Assembly: GCF_028283705.1 (NCBI RefSeq)
Contig: NZ_JAPWKD010000015.1
Coordinates: 1 to 64,000 of the forward strand
Origin: Pantoea sp.
GTDB taxonomy: Bacteria > Pseudomonadota > Gammaproteobacteria > Enterobacterales > Enterobacteriaceae
Length of the DNA: 64,000 nt
Reading direction: 5' to 3'
A model generated the notes under the pieces. The model was given only the letters and a program-made list of their open reading frames with translations, searched no databases and was not told where the DNA came from. The translations under genes were made by a program, and so were the position numbers. Shown piece by piece: positions 19,100-28,565 of this stretch. The first letter of the stretch is position 1. Every line of letters begins with the position of its first letter.

Positions 19100-20372
19100 T
19101 AACAGGCCCCGTTATGCTGTTTTTCAGGAAGTAATAGGGAGACAGCATCCACTGGTACAGCGGACGCTTTTCGAGAAAGACCGTGGCCTGCAATTGCATA
19201 CCGCTGGCCAGCGGCAGATTTTGGCCCTGCCAGCGCAAACCTCGCTGACTCAGCGCCACACTGGCTTTAAACCATGCGCCTGCCAGCTGCCCGTTTGCTA
19301 AGCGGGGCGCGCTGCCGTAGCTGTTGAGTTCCCGCAGCGGCACTGGCGCGGCGGACACTGACAGCACCTTGCCCGGAAACTGGCCATATTTTTCCGCTGG
19401 ATACGCGGCATAGCTGATGTTTATCGTGTCGCCCGGTTTGATATAGGGCACGCTGTCGTTGGGGAGCCAGATAATGAGACTCGGTGTGTCGTCTCCGGCA
19501 GGCACCAGCTGCGCGAGGCTATCGCCATCGCTGACCATCTGTCCTGCCGTCACGCTCAGCGATGAGATGCGTCCCGCTGCGGGGGCGGTAATCAGGCGTT
19601 CGCTACCGGCATCGGCTTCTGCCAACTGACGTGCGATATCGGCCTGGCGAATGTGGTACTGCGCCAGCTGCCCATCAAAATCAGCGGCACGGGTGACCTG
19701 CTGGCTGAGAAGATCGGCGATCTGCATATCCTGTTGCACCCGCTGAGAATTCAGGCTGTGCCACACGCTAAGCTGTTGGTAAAAAAGATAACGTTGATTG
19801 TTTTGCTGGTCGGTGGTGATCAGTCCCTTGCGGATAAACCGGCTATAGTCGTTCATGCTGCTGCGCATCACGTCGAGTCCTGCCGTGGCTGAGTCCACCA
19901 TCTTCTGGGTTTGCTGTCGGGCGTTGCGTAACTGGTCAAGTTGCTGCTGAACGGTGGTGAGCGTCGCGCGGCGGTTTTGCTCCAGCTGGCGCACCATATC
20001 GTCCATTTGTTGTTGCTGTTTGATCAGCAATGCCCGCGTGGTGGCGCTGAGATTGCCGGAGGGAGAGACGCGGCTGATATCCAGCGCATACAGCGGGGTA
20101 CCGGCGCTGACCACCTGGCCGGTGGAGACCAGCAGGCGGGAAACCACGCCCTGTTCCGGCGCGAAAAGGTTGATGGTGTGCGGCCAGGTGATCACTTCGC
20201 CACTGACGCTGGCCCGTCGCGTATAGCTGCCCAGCCACAGGAAAAGCAGCAGGCTGGCGAGCAGAATCGAGGTGACGAATAACGTTACCCACACCGGCCA
20301 GCCGGTTAACAGCAGAACAGGTCCGGCGTAGCGTGATTGTAAATGTTCGCTGACTTCCTTGCGAAAAAGCAT
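19086..20372 (-). CDS. HlyD-family adaptor of the CvaA type for peptide export
   Basis: This periplasmic adaptor links the ABC exporter to an outer-membrane channel. I start it at ATG 20372 (MLFRKEVSEHLQSRYAG), which resembles the CvaA N-terminus and gives 428 residues; ATG 20405 adds 11 residues. One membrane helix (VTLFVTSILLASLLLFLWLG) is followed by a lipoyl-like half motif, a long Gln-rich coiled coil at about residues 110-240, then the second lipoyl half (ITAPAAGRISSL) and a beta-barrel domain (PGDTINISYAAYPAEKYG). It overlaps the exporter by 14 bases, so the two are co-transcribed. No tolC gene is in the window. Confidence 0.9.
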   Translation of the reverse strand: MLFRKEVSEHLQSRYAGPVLLLTGWPVWVTLFVTSILLASLLLFLWLGSYTRRASVSGEVITWPHTINLFAPEQGVVSRLLVSTGQVVSAGTPLYALDISRVSPSGNLSATTRALLIKQQQQMDDMVRQLEQNRRATLTTVQQQLDQLRNARQQTQKMVDSATAGLDVMRSSMNDYSRFIRKGLITTDQQNNQRYLFYQQLSVWHSLNSQRVQQDMQIADLLSQQVTRAADFDGQLAQYHIRQADIARQLAEADAGSERLITAPAAGRISSLSVTAGQMVSDGDSLAQLVPAGDDTPSLIIWLPNDSVPYIKPGDTINISYAAYPAEKYGQFPGKVLSVSAAPVPLRELNSYGSAPRLANGQLAGAWFKASVALSQRGLRWQGQNLPLASGMQLQATVFLEKRPLYQWMLSPYYFLKNSITGPVSDQR

Positions 20373-20440
20373 AAACCCACTCTGGTAAAAAATGGACTCA
20401 TGCAAAGATAGTCAGGAACCGAATAATTATCCAACGCAGA

Positions 20441-20465
20441 GAAAAAAGGCGCGATAAATCGCGCC
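20441..20465 (-). terminator. Rho-independent terminator of mfd made from an ATTTAT-core palindrome
   Basis: On the minus strand GGCGCGATTTATCGCGCC is followed by six T, 20 bases after the mfd stop. The same palindrome core recurs after pepT (33883-33957), so a dispersed repeat serves as the terminator here. Confidence 0.85.
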
Positions 20466-20485
20466 ATTATGTCAGGCAGAGATGT

Positions 20486-23400
20486 CTACACGCGATGATT
20501 CGCCAGATCGCCAACGAATTTTTGCACCCAGTCCATGCGCGACTTACGTTCGGCTAAATCGCGGGTGAATTTCAGGCGCGTTGGACCATCCAGCTTCCAT
20601 TGTTTCGGGTCTTTTTGCAGCAGACCAATCAGCCAGCCAGGATCGACATGATTCTGCGGGGCGAATTCAAAGAAGCCGCCTTTTTCGCTGGCCTCAATGC
20701 GTCGTACCCCCAGCTCGCGTGCCACTAAACGCAACGCGGCGATATCCAGCAGGTTACGTGCCGCATCGGGTAAGCTGCCGAAACGATCAATCATCTCCAC
20801 TTTCAGCTCGGCCAGCTCGCCATCATCACCGGCGCTGGCGATGCGTTTGTACAACGACAGGCGCGTGTTCACATCGGGGATGAAGTCATCCGGCAGCAGG
20901 GCGGGCATACGCATCTCGATCTCCGTCTGGTTGCTGGTAAGATCTTCCAGCGACGGCTCGCGCCCGGCCTTCAGCGCGTCAACCGCGCTTTCCAGCAGCT
21001 CCATATACAGCGTGAAGCCGATGGTTTCCATCTGGCCGCTCTGATCTTCACCCAGCAATTCCCCGGCACCGCGGATCTCCAGATCGTGGGTCGCCAGGGC
21101 AAAACCGGCACCCAAATCTTCCAGAGAAGCGATGGCTTCCAGTCGTTTCTGCGCATCGGTGGTCATGGCTTTGGGATGCGGTGTCAGCAACCAGGCGTAA
21201 GCCTGATGGTGCGAACGACCCACTCGACCACGTAACTGGTGCAGCTGCGCCAGGCCAAAATGGTCGGCGCGTTCGATGATGATGGTATTGGCGCTCGGCA
21301 CGTCGATACCGGTTTCGATAATGGTGGTGCATACCAGCACGTTAAAACGTTGATGGTGGAAATCATTCATCACCCGTTCCAGGTCGCGTTCACGCATTTG
21401 ACCGTGACCGATGGCGATGCGCGCTTCCGGAACCAGTTCTGCCAGGCGCTGGGCGGCTTTTTCAATGTTTTCAACGTCGTTGAACAGGTAGTAAACCTGG
21501 CCGCCACGCAGCACTTCACGCAGGATCGCCTCACGCACCACCAGGCTGTCAAACTCACGAACAAAGGTTTTCACCGCCAGACGGCGCGCCGGTGGCGTGG
21601 CGATGATCGACAGATCGCGCATGCCGCTCATTGCCATATTCAGGGTTCGCGGGATCGGGGTGGCGGTGAGGGTCAGAATATCGACATCGGCACGCATCGC
21701 TTTGATACGCTCCTTATGGCGAACACCGAAACGGTGTTCTTCATCGACAATCAACAGGCCGAGATCGTGCCATTTCAGGTCACTCATCAGCAGCTTATGG
21801 GTGCCGATCAGAATATCCACTTTGCCTTCAGACGCCTGTTCGAGGATCTGGTTTTGTTCTTTCGCGCTGCGGAAGCGGGACAACATCTCAATACGCACCG
21901 GCCAGTTGGCGAAGCGATCGCGGAAGTTATCGTAATGCTGCTGCGCCAGCAGGGTGGTGGGCACCAGCACCGCCACCTGTTTGCCGTTTTCCACCGCCAG
22001 AAACGCGGCGCGCATCGCCACTTCGGTTTTACCGAAGCCAACATCACCGCACACCAGACGGTCCATCGCCAGCGGCTGGCACATATCGCTCAGTACCGCA
22101 TTGATGGCCTGCGCCTGATCCGGCGTGGTCTCAAATGGAAAACCTTCGCAGAACAGCTGATATTGATCGCGGTCGTGCTTAAAAGCGTAACCGGCTTTGG
22201 CGGCGCGCTGCGCGTAGATATCCAGCAATTCTGCCGCCACGTCGCGTACTTTCTCCGCTGCCTTCTGACGCGCGCGTGACCAGGCATCGCTGCCCAGTTT
22301 GTGCAACGGTGCGTTTTCGTCGGCTCCCCCGGCATAACGGCTGATCAGATGCAGCGACGACACCGGTACGTAAAGTTTGGCGTCACCGGCGTAGGACAGC
22401 ATCAGGTATTCCGCCTCGATACCGCCAGCCTCAAGGGTGGTGAGGCCGATATAGCGTCCCACGCCGTGTTCCAGATGCACCACCGGCTGGCCGGGATGCA
22501 ACTCCGCCAGGTTGCGGATCAGCACATCCGGGTTGATGGTACGACGATTATCCTGACGACGGCGGCTGACGCGCTCGCCCAGCAAATCGCTTTCGCAGAT
22601 AAAAGCCAGCTGACGTTCGCTATCGATAAAGCCGCGCTCACTGGCACCAATCATCAGGCTGTGCGCGTGCTGGCTGGCGTCCGCCAGACGGGTGATCGGC
22701 TGCGGGCGCAGTTTAATACGCGCCAGTAATTCCTGCAGGCTTTCGCGGCGGCCCTCGCTCTCCACCGAGAACACCACCGGACCGGTAAACTGTTCGAGGA
22801 ACTGGCGTAACAGGTCGAGCGGCGCTTTTGCCTGTGCCTGCACCGTCAACTCCGGCAGCGCTTGATAGCCGAGATTGGTGTTGGCGGCTTTGTCCGGCAG
22901 TGTTTCGTGGCTTAACTGGATACGCGGCCAGGCTTTCAGCTCACCCAGCAACGCATCCGGGCGCAACCACAGCGCCACCGGTTCCAGCAGGGGACGCATC
23001 GGGTCAATACGGCGATTTTCGAAGCGGGCATTAACGTCCTGCCAGAAACGCTGCGCGCTGCTTTCCAGATCGCCGCTGTTGATAATCAGCGTGTTGGCGG
23101 GCAGGTAGTTAAATAGCGTCGAGAGGGGCTGTTCGAAAAACAGCGGTTGCCAGTATTCAATCCCGGCGGGCAGGGTGCCTTTGCTTACCTGCTGATAAAC
23201 GTGTTCCGGTTCCCGGCGCACATCAAAGGTTTCGCGCCAGCGGCTGCGGAACTGTTCAATGGCGGCTTTATCGGTGGGAAATTCGTGCGCTGGCAACAGA
23301 TTGATGGCATCGACCGCTTCCAGCGTGCGCTGGGTATCGACGTCAAACAGACGCAGGCTGTCGATCTCGTCATCAAAGAAATCAATGCGGTACGGCTGGT

Positions 23401-23929
23401 CGCTGCCCATCGGGAACAGGTCGAGCAGTGCGCCGCGCGTGGCGTATTCACCGTGCTCCATCACCTGATCAACATGGCGGTAACCGGCCTGCTCCAGCTG
23501 GTCACGCAGGGCATCACGCGAGAGCTGCTGGCCTTTCTGCATTACCAGCGCGTGGCCGTGCAAAAAACTGTGCGGGCAAACGCGTTGCATCAACGTGTTT
23601 ACCGGCATGATTAGCATGCCATGCGTCAGCGTCGGTAACTGATATAAGGTGGAAAGGCGGGCGGAGATAATATCCTGATGGGGCGAGAAGCTGTCGTAGG
23701 GCAGCGTTTCCCAGTCGGCGAGGTTACTGACCGGCAGATCGGTGAACTGGCGAATCTCCTCCTGCAGACGCAGGGCAGATTGCATATCCGGGGTAATCAT
23801 CAGCACCGGACCTGTATGGCGTTCGGTGATGCTGGCACACTCCACCGCCTGAGCGGCACCTGGCAGTTGACCGAGTTGACGATGGTCACCGGCTTTCGCT
23901 GGCAGGGTATAACGACTCTGTTCGGACAT
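20486..23929 (-). CDS. mfd: Transcription-repair coupling factor
   Basis: Mfd removes RNA polymerase stalled at DNA lesions and recruits UvrA. The 1147-residue protein starts at ATG 23929 (MSEQSRYTLPAKAGDHRQLG), matching E. coli Mfd (1148). It has the UvrB-like N-terminal domain (LADWETLPYDSFSPHQDIIS), the CarD-like RNA-polymerase interaction domain (VVHLEHGVGRYIGLTTLEAGG), the helicase motifs VCGDVGFGKTEVAMRAA and VDEEHRFGVRHKE, and motif VI QLRGRVGRS. All are intact. A 22-codon upstream extension of the frame is not supported. In E. coli ldtC precedes it in this direction; here the microcin cassette does. Confidence 0.97.
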   Translation of the reverse strand: MSEQSRYTLPAKAGDHRQLGQLPGAAQAVECASITERHTGPVLMITPDMQSALRLQEEIRQFTDLPVSNLADWETLPYDSFSPHQDIISARLSTLYQLPTLTHGMLIMPVNTLMQRVCPHSFLHGHALVMQKGQQLSRDALRDQLEQAGYRHVDQVMEHGEYATRGALLDLFPMGSDQPYRIDFFDDEIDSLRLFDVDTQRTLEAVDAINLLPAHEFPTDKAAIEQFRSRWRETFDVRREPEHVYQQVSKGTLPAGIEYWQPLFFEQPLSTLFNYLPANTLIINSGDLESSAQRFWQDVNARFENRRIDPMRPLLEPVALWLRPDALLGELKAWPRIQLSHETLPDKAANTNLGYQALPELTVQAQAKAPLDLLRQFLEQFTGPVVFSVESEGRRESLQELLARIKLRPQPITRLADASQHAHSLMIGASERGFIDSERQLAFICESDLLGERVSRRRQDNRRTINPDVLIRNLAELHPGQPVVHLEHGVGRYIGLTTLEAGGIEAEYLMLSYAGDAKLYVPVSSLHLISRYAGGADENAPLHKLGSDAWSRARQKAAEKVRDVAAELLDIYAQRAAKAGYAFKHDRDQYQLFCEGFPFETTPDQAQAINAVLSDMCQPLAMDRLVCGDVGFGKTEVAMRAAFLAVENGKQVAVLVPTTLLAQQHYDNFRDRFANWPVRIEMLSRFRSAKEQNQILEQASEGKVDILIGTHKLLMSDLKWHDLGLLIVDEEHRFGVRHKERIKAMRADVDILTLTATPIPRTLNMAMSGMRDLSIIATPPARRLAVKTFVREFDSLVVREAILREVLRGGQVYYLFNDVENIEKAAQRLAELVPEARIAIGHGQMRERDLERVMNDFHHQRFNVLVCTTIIETGIDVPSANTIIIERADHFGLAQLHQLRGRVGRSHHQAYAWLLTPHPKAMTTDAQKRLEAIASLEDLGAGFALATHDLEIRGAGELLGEDQSGQMETIGFTLYMELLESAVDALKAGREPSLEDLTSNQTEIEMRMPALLPDDFIPDVNTRLSLYKRIASAGDDGELAELKVEMIDRFGSLPDAARNLLDIAALRLVARELGVRRIEASEKGGFFEFAPQNHVDPGWLIGLLQKDPKQWKLDGPTRLKFTRDLAERKSRMDWVQKFVGDLANHRV

Positions 23930-24022
23930 GGGGTCTCGACATTCTCTCCTTTTATTCCAGGGCGTCATCATTCCATAATCCGCCCTGAGGATCACCTGTC
24001 GCGGTGCTTTTTTCCGGTTGCG

Positions 24023-24232
24023 TTACTTAATCGATTGCTGTGTATAGTGCATACGCGGGCGGTCAATGTTGGCCCAGGAGAGTTCCTGTTCCAGATGGTA
24101 GCTGTGATTACCATCGTCCCACTTCACGTAATAACCGGTTGGCGCATCTCCCTGTTCAAAAACGTTAACAACCTCGCCTTTTATTTCTCCCGATTTATGT
24201 TTCACAATACTGCCTTTGGGAAACTTAAACAT
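24023..24232 (-). CDS. Small SH3-like (DUF2158-like) protein of unknown function
   Basis: This 69-residue protein starts at ATG 24232 after GGGGG with suitable spacing. Its pattern (KGSIVKHKSGEIKGEVVNVF, GYYVKWDDGNHSYHLEQEL) resembles small SH3-like barrels of the YodC/DUF2158 type, where V..K.GG, VxWxDG and a final His-x-x-Glu-Leu recur. It has no signal peptide or membrane segment, so it is probably cytoplasmic. It sits between mfd and lolC, where E. coli has ycfT. Function is unknown and the family call is tentative. Confidence 0.6.
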   Translation of the reverse strand: MFKFPKGSIVKHKSGEIKGEVVNVFEQGDAPTGYYVKWDDGNHSYHLEQELSWANIDRPRMHYTQQSIK

Positions 24233-24462
24233 ATGTTGTACCCCCACAATCAACATTACTACATCGTTAAGTTTACCCCAGCGGCTGCTCAATAAACGCA
24301 CAATTAACGTCATTATTTTGTCACTATTTTGTGCAATGACCTGCAGGGTGACGTATTTTGACGCAACTTTGCCGCAGACTCAGAGGGTTAGAGGTTTCAT
24401 AAAGGAGACGGCTCCTTTATCATCCCTCTACTTATTTTCAGGCTACTGCCAAGACGGATCTC

Positions 24463-25662
24463 ATGTATCAACCAGTCGCGTTATTCATCGGCCTGCGCTA
24501 CATGCGTGGACGTGCTTCAGACCGTTTCGGTCGCTTCGTCTCCTGGCTTTCGACCATCGGTATCACGCTGGGCGTGCTGGCGTTGGTGACGGTGCTTTCG
24601 GTGATGAACGGCTTCGAGCGTGAGCTGGAAGGCAACATCCTCGGTCTGATGCCGCAGGCGCTGGTCACCAGCGACAAAGGCAGCATCAATCCGCAACAGC
24701 TGACGCCGCAAAGCCTTAATTTGCAAGGCGTGACACGCATCGCGCCGCTCACCACTGCCGATGTGGTGTTGCAGAGTGCGCACAATGTCTCCGTGGGTGT
24801 GATGCTCGGCATCAACCCGGATGAGAAAGATCCGCTCACCCCGTATCTGGTCAATACCCAGCAGAGCGTGCTCCAGGCAGGCCAATATAACGTTATCCTC
24901 GGTGAGCAGCTGGCGGGGCAACTGGGCGTTAAGCGCGGCGATCAACTGCGTCTGATGGTGCCTTCTGTCAGCCAGTTCACCCCGGTTGGCCGCGTTCCCA
25001 GCCAGCGTATCTTTACCGTTGCGGGGACTTACGCTGCCAATAGCGAAGTCGATGGCTACCAGATCCTCGTCAACCAACAGGATGCCTCACGCGTGATGCG
25101 TTATCCGCTCGGTAACATCACCGGCTGGCGTCTGTGGCTGGATAAACCGCTCAGCGTAGATGCGCTGAGCCAGCAGAAACTGGCCGATGGACTGGTATGG
25201 AAAGACTGGCGTGAGCGTAAAGGTGACCTGTTCCAGGCGGTGCGCATGGAGAAAAATATGATGGGGCTGCTGCTCAGTCTGATCATTGCCGTCGCCGCCT
25301 TTAACATCATTACGTCGCTCGGGCTGCTGATTATGGAAAAGCAGGCCGAAGTGGCGATTCTGCAAACCCAGGGCTTAACCCGCCGTCAGATTGTGGCGGT
25401 GTTTATGGTGCAGGGGGCCAGCGCGGGCATTATCGGTGCGCTGCTTGGCACACTGCTCGGGGTGTTGCTCGCCAGCCAGTTAAACCATCTGCTGCCGGTG
25501 ATTGGCCTGTTCCTGGATGGTGCCGCCTTGCCGGTGGACATCAACGTCTGGCAGGTGGTCACCATTGCGCTGGTGTCGATGGCCGTGGCGCTGCTTTCCA
25601 CTCTTTATCCGTCATGGCGCGCTGCCGCCGTTCAACCCGCTGAGGCCTTACGTTATGAGTAA
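24463..25662 (+). CDS. lolC: Lipoprotein-releasing ABC transporter permease LolC
   Basis: LolC is one of two permease subunits of LolCDE, which extracts outer-membrane lipoproteins from the inner membrane and hands them to LolA. The 399-residue protein has one N-terminal membrane helix (residues about 22-50), a large periplasmic domain at about 50-265, and three C-terminal helices with the FtsX/MacB-type fold. The motif [15 protein letters not shown] is characteristic. Length equals E. coli LolC (399). Its stop overlaps the start of lolD. Confidence 0.96.
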   Translation: MYQPVALFIGLRYMRGRASDRFGRFVSWLSTIGITLGVLALVTVLSVMNGFERELEGNILGLMPQALVTSDKGSINPQQLTPQSLNLQGVTRIAPLTTADVVLQSAHNVSVGVMLGINPDEKDPLTPYLVNTQQSVLQAGQYNVILGEQLAGQLGVKRGDQLRLMVPSVSQFTPVGRVPSQRIFTVAGTYAANSEVDGYQILVNQQDASRVMRYPLGNITGWRLWLDKPLSVDALSQQKLADGLVWKDWRERKGDLFQAVRMEKNMMGLLLSLIIAVAAFNIITSLGLLIMEKQAEVAILQTQGLTRRQIVAVFMVQGASAGIIGALLGTLLGVLLASQLNHLLPVIGLFLDGAALPVDINVWQVVTIALVSMAVALLSTLYPSWRAAAVQPAEALRYE

Positions 25663-26356
25663 CACCCCATTGTTGCAGTGTCGTGACCTGTGTAAACGCT
25701 ATCAGGAAGGCAGCGTGCAGACCGATGTGCTACGCAACGTGGCTTTCAGTCTCCAGCCTGGTGAACTGACGGCGATTGTCGGCAGCTCCGGTTCTGGCAA
25801 AAGTACCTTGCTGCATCTGCTGGGTGGTCTGGATGCCCCGACCTCCGGTGATGTGGTGTTCGACGGCAAATCGCTGAATGCCATGTCCTCCTCCGCGAAG
25901 GCCGAGCTGCGTAACCGCGAGCTGGGCTTTATCTATCAGTTCCACCATCTGCTGCCGGACTTCACCGCGCTGGAAAACGTGGCGATGCCGCTGCTGATTG
26001 GCAAAAGTGCCAAAGGCGAAGCGGAGGCCCGCGCCCGTGAGATGCTGGCGGCGGTGGGGCTGGAAAAACGTGCGGCGCATCGCCCCTCGGAGCTGTCCGG
26101 TGGTGAACGCCAGCGTGTGGCGATTGCCCGTGCGCTGGTGAATCGTCCGCGTCTGGTGATGGCCGATGAGCCGACCGGTAACCTCGATGCGCGCAACGCC
26201 GATGCGATTTTTGAGCTGCTGGGTGAACTGAACACCCGCCAGGGCACTGCCTTCCTGGTGGTGACCCATGATTTGCAGCTGGCAAAACGTCTCAGCCGTC
26301 AGATGGAGATGCGTGACGGCCAGCTGAGCGAACATTTGACGCTGGGAGCGCTGTAA
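25655..26356 (+). CDS. lolD: Lipoprotein-releasing ABC transporter ATP-binding protein LolD
   Basis: LolD is the ATPase of the LolCDE lipoprotein sorting complex. Starting at ATG 25655 inside the last codons of lolC it gives 233 residues. Walker A is [16 protein letters not shown], the LolD-specific Q-loop region is [16 protein letters not shown], the signature is [15 protein letters not shown] and Walker B is [12 protein letters not shown]. The stop overlaps the start of lolE (TAATG). Longer upstream frames are lolC read out of phase. Confidence 0.97.
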   Translation: MSNTPLLQCRDLCKRYQEGSVQTDVLRNVAFSLQPGELTAIVGSSGSGKSTLLHLLGGLDAPTSGDVVFDGKSLNAMSSSAKAELRNRELGFIYQFHHLLPDFTALENVAMPLLIGKSAKGEAEARAREMLAAVGLEKRAAHRPSELSGGERQRVAIARALVNRPRLVMADEPTGNLDARNADAIFELLGELNTRQGTAFLVVTHDLQLAKRLSRQMEMRDGQLSEHLTLGAL

Positions 26357-27600
26357 TGACGCCTTCGTTATCCCTGCTGCTGGGGCTGCGTTTTAGCCGT
26401 GGCCGTCGGCGTGGCGGCATGGTGTCGCTGATCTCAATTATCTCAACGGTCGGTATCGCGCTGGGCGTGGCGGTGCTGATCATCGGCTTAAGTGCGATGA
26501 ACGGCTTCGAACGTGAGCTCAACAGCCGCATTTTGGCGGTGGTGCCTCATGGGGAAATTGAGCCGGTTAATCAGCCGTTCCGTAACTGGCAGCCGATGAT
26601 TACCCCGATTGAGCAGGTGCCGGGTATCGCCGCCGCAGCCCCCTATGTGAACTTCACCGGGCTGATTGAGAGCGGTGCGAAGTTACAGGCTTTGCAGGTC
26701 AAAGGGGTCGATCCGCAGCAGGAGCCGCGCCTGAGCGCGCTGCCGCGCTTTGTCGCCGATAACGCCTGGTCGCAGTTTGCCGCCGGTAAACAGCAGATTA
26801 TTCTCGGTGGCGGTATTGCGACATCGCTGAATGTGAAACAGGGCGACTGGATCACCATCATGATCCCCAACAATGATGGTCAGAATAAGCTGTTGGAACC
26901 CAAACGTATTCGTTTGCAGGTGAGCGGCATTCTGCAACTGAGCGGTATGCTCGATCACAGTCTGGCGCTGGTGCCGCTGGCCGATGCGCAGAACTATCTG
27001 GATATGGGTGACAGCGTCAGCGGTATCGCGCTGAAAATGAACGACCCGTTCAAAGCGCAGAAGCTGGTGCGTGATGCCGGTGAAGTGACGCATTCTTACG
27101 TCTATATCCGCAGCTGGATTGGCACATACGGTTATATGTATCGTGATATCCAGATGATTCGCGCCATTATGTATCTGGCGATGGTGCTGGTGATTGGTGT
27201 GGCCTGTTTCAATATCGTGTCAACGCTGGTGATGGCGGTGAAGGATAAAAGCAGCGATATCGCGGTGCTGCGTACCCTCGGTGCCAAAGATGGTCTGATT
27301 CGTGCCATCTTTATCTGGTACGGTCTGCTGGCCGGATTGCTGGGTAGCGTCAGCGGCGTGGTGGTTGGCGTGGTGGTGGCGCTCAATCTGACACCGATTA
27401 TGCGCGGACTGGAGCATCTCACCGGCCATCAGCTGCTGGCAGGGGATATCTATTTTATTGATTTCCTGCCGTCAGAACTGCACTGGCTGGATGTGATTTC
27501 GGTGCTGGCTACAGCTATAATTTTGAGCCTGCTGGCCAGCTGGTACCCGGCGCGGCGCGCCAGCCGCATCGATCCAGCCCGCGTATTAAGCGGGCAATAA
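26356..27600 (+). CDS. lolE: Lipoprotein-releasing ABC transporter permease LolE
   Basis: LolE is the second permease of LolCDE and the subunit that binds lipoproteins. The 414-residue protein is homologous to LolC (shared [20 protein letters not shown]) and has the same length as E. coli LolE. The topology is one N-terminal helix, a large periplasmic domain, and three C-terminal helices. In E. coli nagK follows; here nagK is missing and cobB starts 52 bases later. Confidence 0.96.
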   Translation: MTPSLSLLLGLRFSRGRRRGGMVSLISIISTVGIALGVAVLIIGLSAMNGFERELNSRILAVVPHGEIEPVNQPFRNWQPMITPIEQVPGIAAAAPYVNFTGLIESGAKLQALQVKGVDPQQEPRLSALPRFVADNAWSQFAAGKQQIILGGGIATSLNVKQGDWITIMIPNNDGQNKLLEPKRIRLQVSGILQLSGMLDHSLALVPLADAQNYLDMGDSVSGIALKMNDPFKAQKLVRDAGEVTHSYVYIRSWIGTYGYMYRDIQMIRAIMYLAMVLVIGVACFNIVSTLVMAVKDKSSDIAVLRTLGAKDGLIRAIFIWYGLLAGLLGSVSGVVVGVVVALNLTPIMRGLEHLTGHQLLAGDIYFIDFLPSELHWLDVISVLATAIILSLLASWYPARRASRIDPARVLSGQ

Positions 27601-27652
27601 CAGCAAACCAGCGCAACGGCGGCAGAGCGGTTGCGCAGATTAAGGAGCCTTT

Positions 27653-28486
27653 ATGCGCACACTTCGTCGCCGCGTACGACTCGCCCGCTATAAAAAGACG
27701 CGTCGCAAAGTGCATCAGCGTTTTCGTCAGCGTATTTTTGAGCGCGACCGGAAAGCGGAGCTGGCGGCGCATCCGTTGCCACATGTGGTGGTGCTGACCG
27801 GCGCGGGGATCTCGGCGGAATCGGGTATTCGTACCTTCCGTGCTGCCGATGGTTTATGGGAAGAGCATCGGGTGGAAGATGTGGCGACCCCGGAAGGCTT
27901 CCGGCGCGATCCGGCGCTGGTGCAGGCGTTCTACAATGCGCGCCGTCGCCAGCTGCAACAGCCGGAGATCCAGCCGAATGCGGCACACCGGGCACTGGCG
28001 GAGCTGGAGCAGGTGTTGGGGGATAATTTCCTGCTGGTGACGCAGAATATTGATGATTTGCACGAACGCGCCGGAAGCCAGCGCGTTCTGCATATGCACG
28101 GTGAGCTGCTGAAGGTGCGTTGCGTCAGTAGCGGCCAGGTGATTGACTGGCAAGAGGATATTACCTCGGACGATCGCTGTACCTGTTGTCAGTTCCCGTC
28201 ACTGCTGCGCCCGCACGTGGTGTGGTTTGGCGAAATGCCGCTGGGCATGGAAGAGATTTATCAGGCGCTGGATCGCGCGAATCTGTTTATTGCCATCGGT
28301 ACTTCCGGCCACGTCTATCCGGCCGCCGGTTTTGTCCATGAGGCTAAGGTGCAGGGTGCGCATACCGTGGAACTCAACCTGGAACCGAGCCAGGTGGGTA
28401 ACGAGTTTGCTGAAAGCCAGTATGGTCTGGCAAGTGAAGTGGTCCCGGCGTTTGTGCACACCTTTCTGCGTGGGTTGTATAAATAA
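27653..28486 (+). CDS. cobB: NAD-dependent protein deacylase (sirtuin), long form
   Basis: CobB removes acetyl and other acyl groups from protein lysines using NAD. The 277-residue product includes the basic N-terminal extension ([20 protein letters not shown]), the equivalent of the E. coli long isoform. Sirtuin motifs are all present: [27 protein letters not shown], the catalytic His in HMHGELL, and the zinc Cys set (one in VRCVSSG, two in CTCC). The final NAD motif is [15 protein letters not shown] ribosome binding site (AAGGAG) precedes ATG 27653. Direct linkage to lolE differs from E. coli. Confidence 0.96.
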   Translation: MRTLRRRVRLARYKKTRRKVHQRFRQRIFERDRKAELAAHPLPHVVVLTGAGISAESGIRTFRAADGLWEEHRVEDVATPEGFRRDPALVQAFYNARRRQLQQPEIQPNAAHRALAELEQVLGDNFLLVTQNIDDLHERAGSQRVLHMHGELLKVRCVSSGQVIDWQEDITSDDRCTCCQFPSLLRPHVVWFGEMPLGMEEIYQALDRANLFIAIGTSGHVYPAAGFVHEAKVQGAHTVELNLEPSQVGNEFAESQYGLASEVVPAFVHTFLRGLYK

Positions 28487-28501
28487 GCGGTTGATTTATC
28501 A

Positions 28502-28555
28502 GGTCGGCATGAATGCCGACCCAACATCTTTGTAGGGTGCGTATTTATACGCACC
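28502..28555. repeat. Pair of ATTTAT/ATTCAT-core palindromes between cobB and potD
   Basis: Two 20-bp palindromes lie in the convergent gap: GGTCGGCATGAATGCCGACC at 28502-28521 and GGTGCGTATTTATACGCACC at 28536-28555. Each has a 7-bp GC-rich stem around a six-base AT core. They resemble the palindromes at 20448 and 33883-33957, with different stem sequence. They probably act as a bidirectional terminator for cobB and potD. Confidence 0.7.
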
Positions 28556-28565
28556 AAATGAAAGA

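Noticed and set aside
21239..22279. 346-codon plus-strand open frame inside mfd
   Set aside because: It is antisense to conserved mfd codons, has a His/Gln-rich composition typical of reverse-strand frames in GC-rich genes, and lacks a ribosome binding site.
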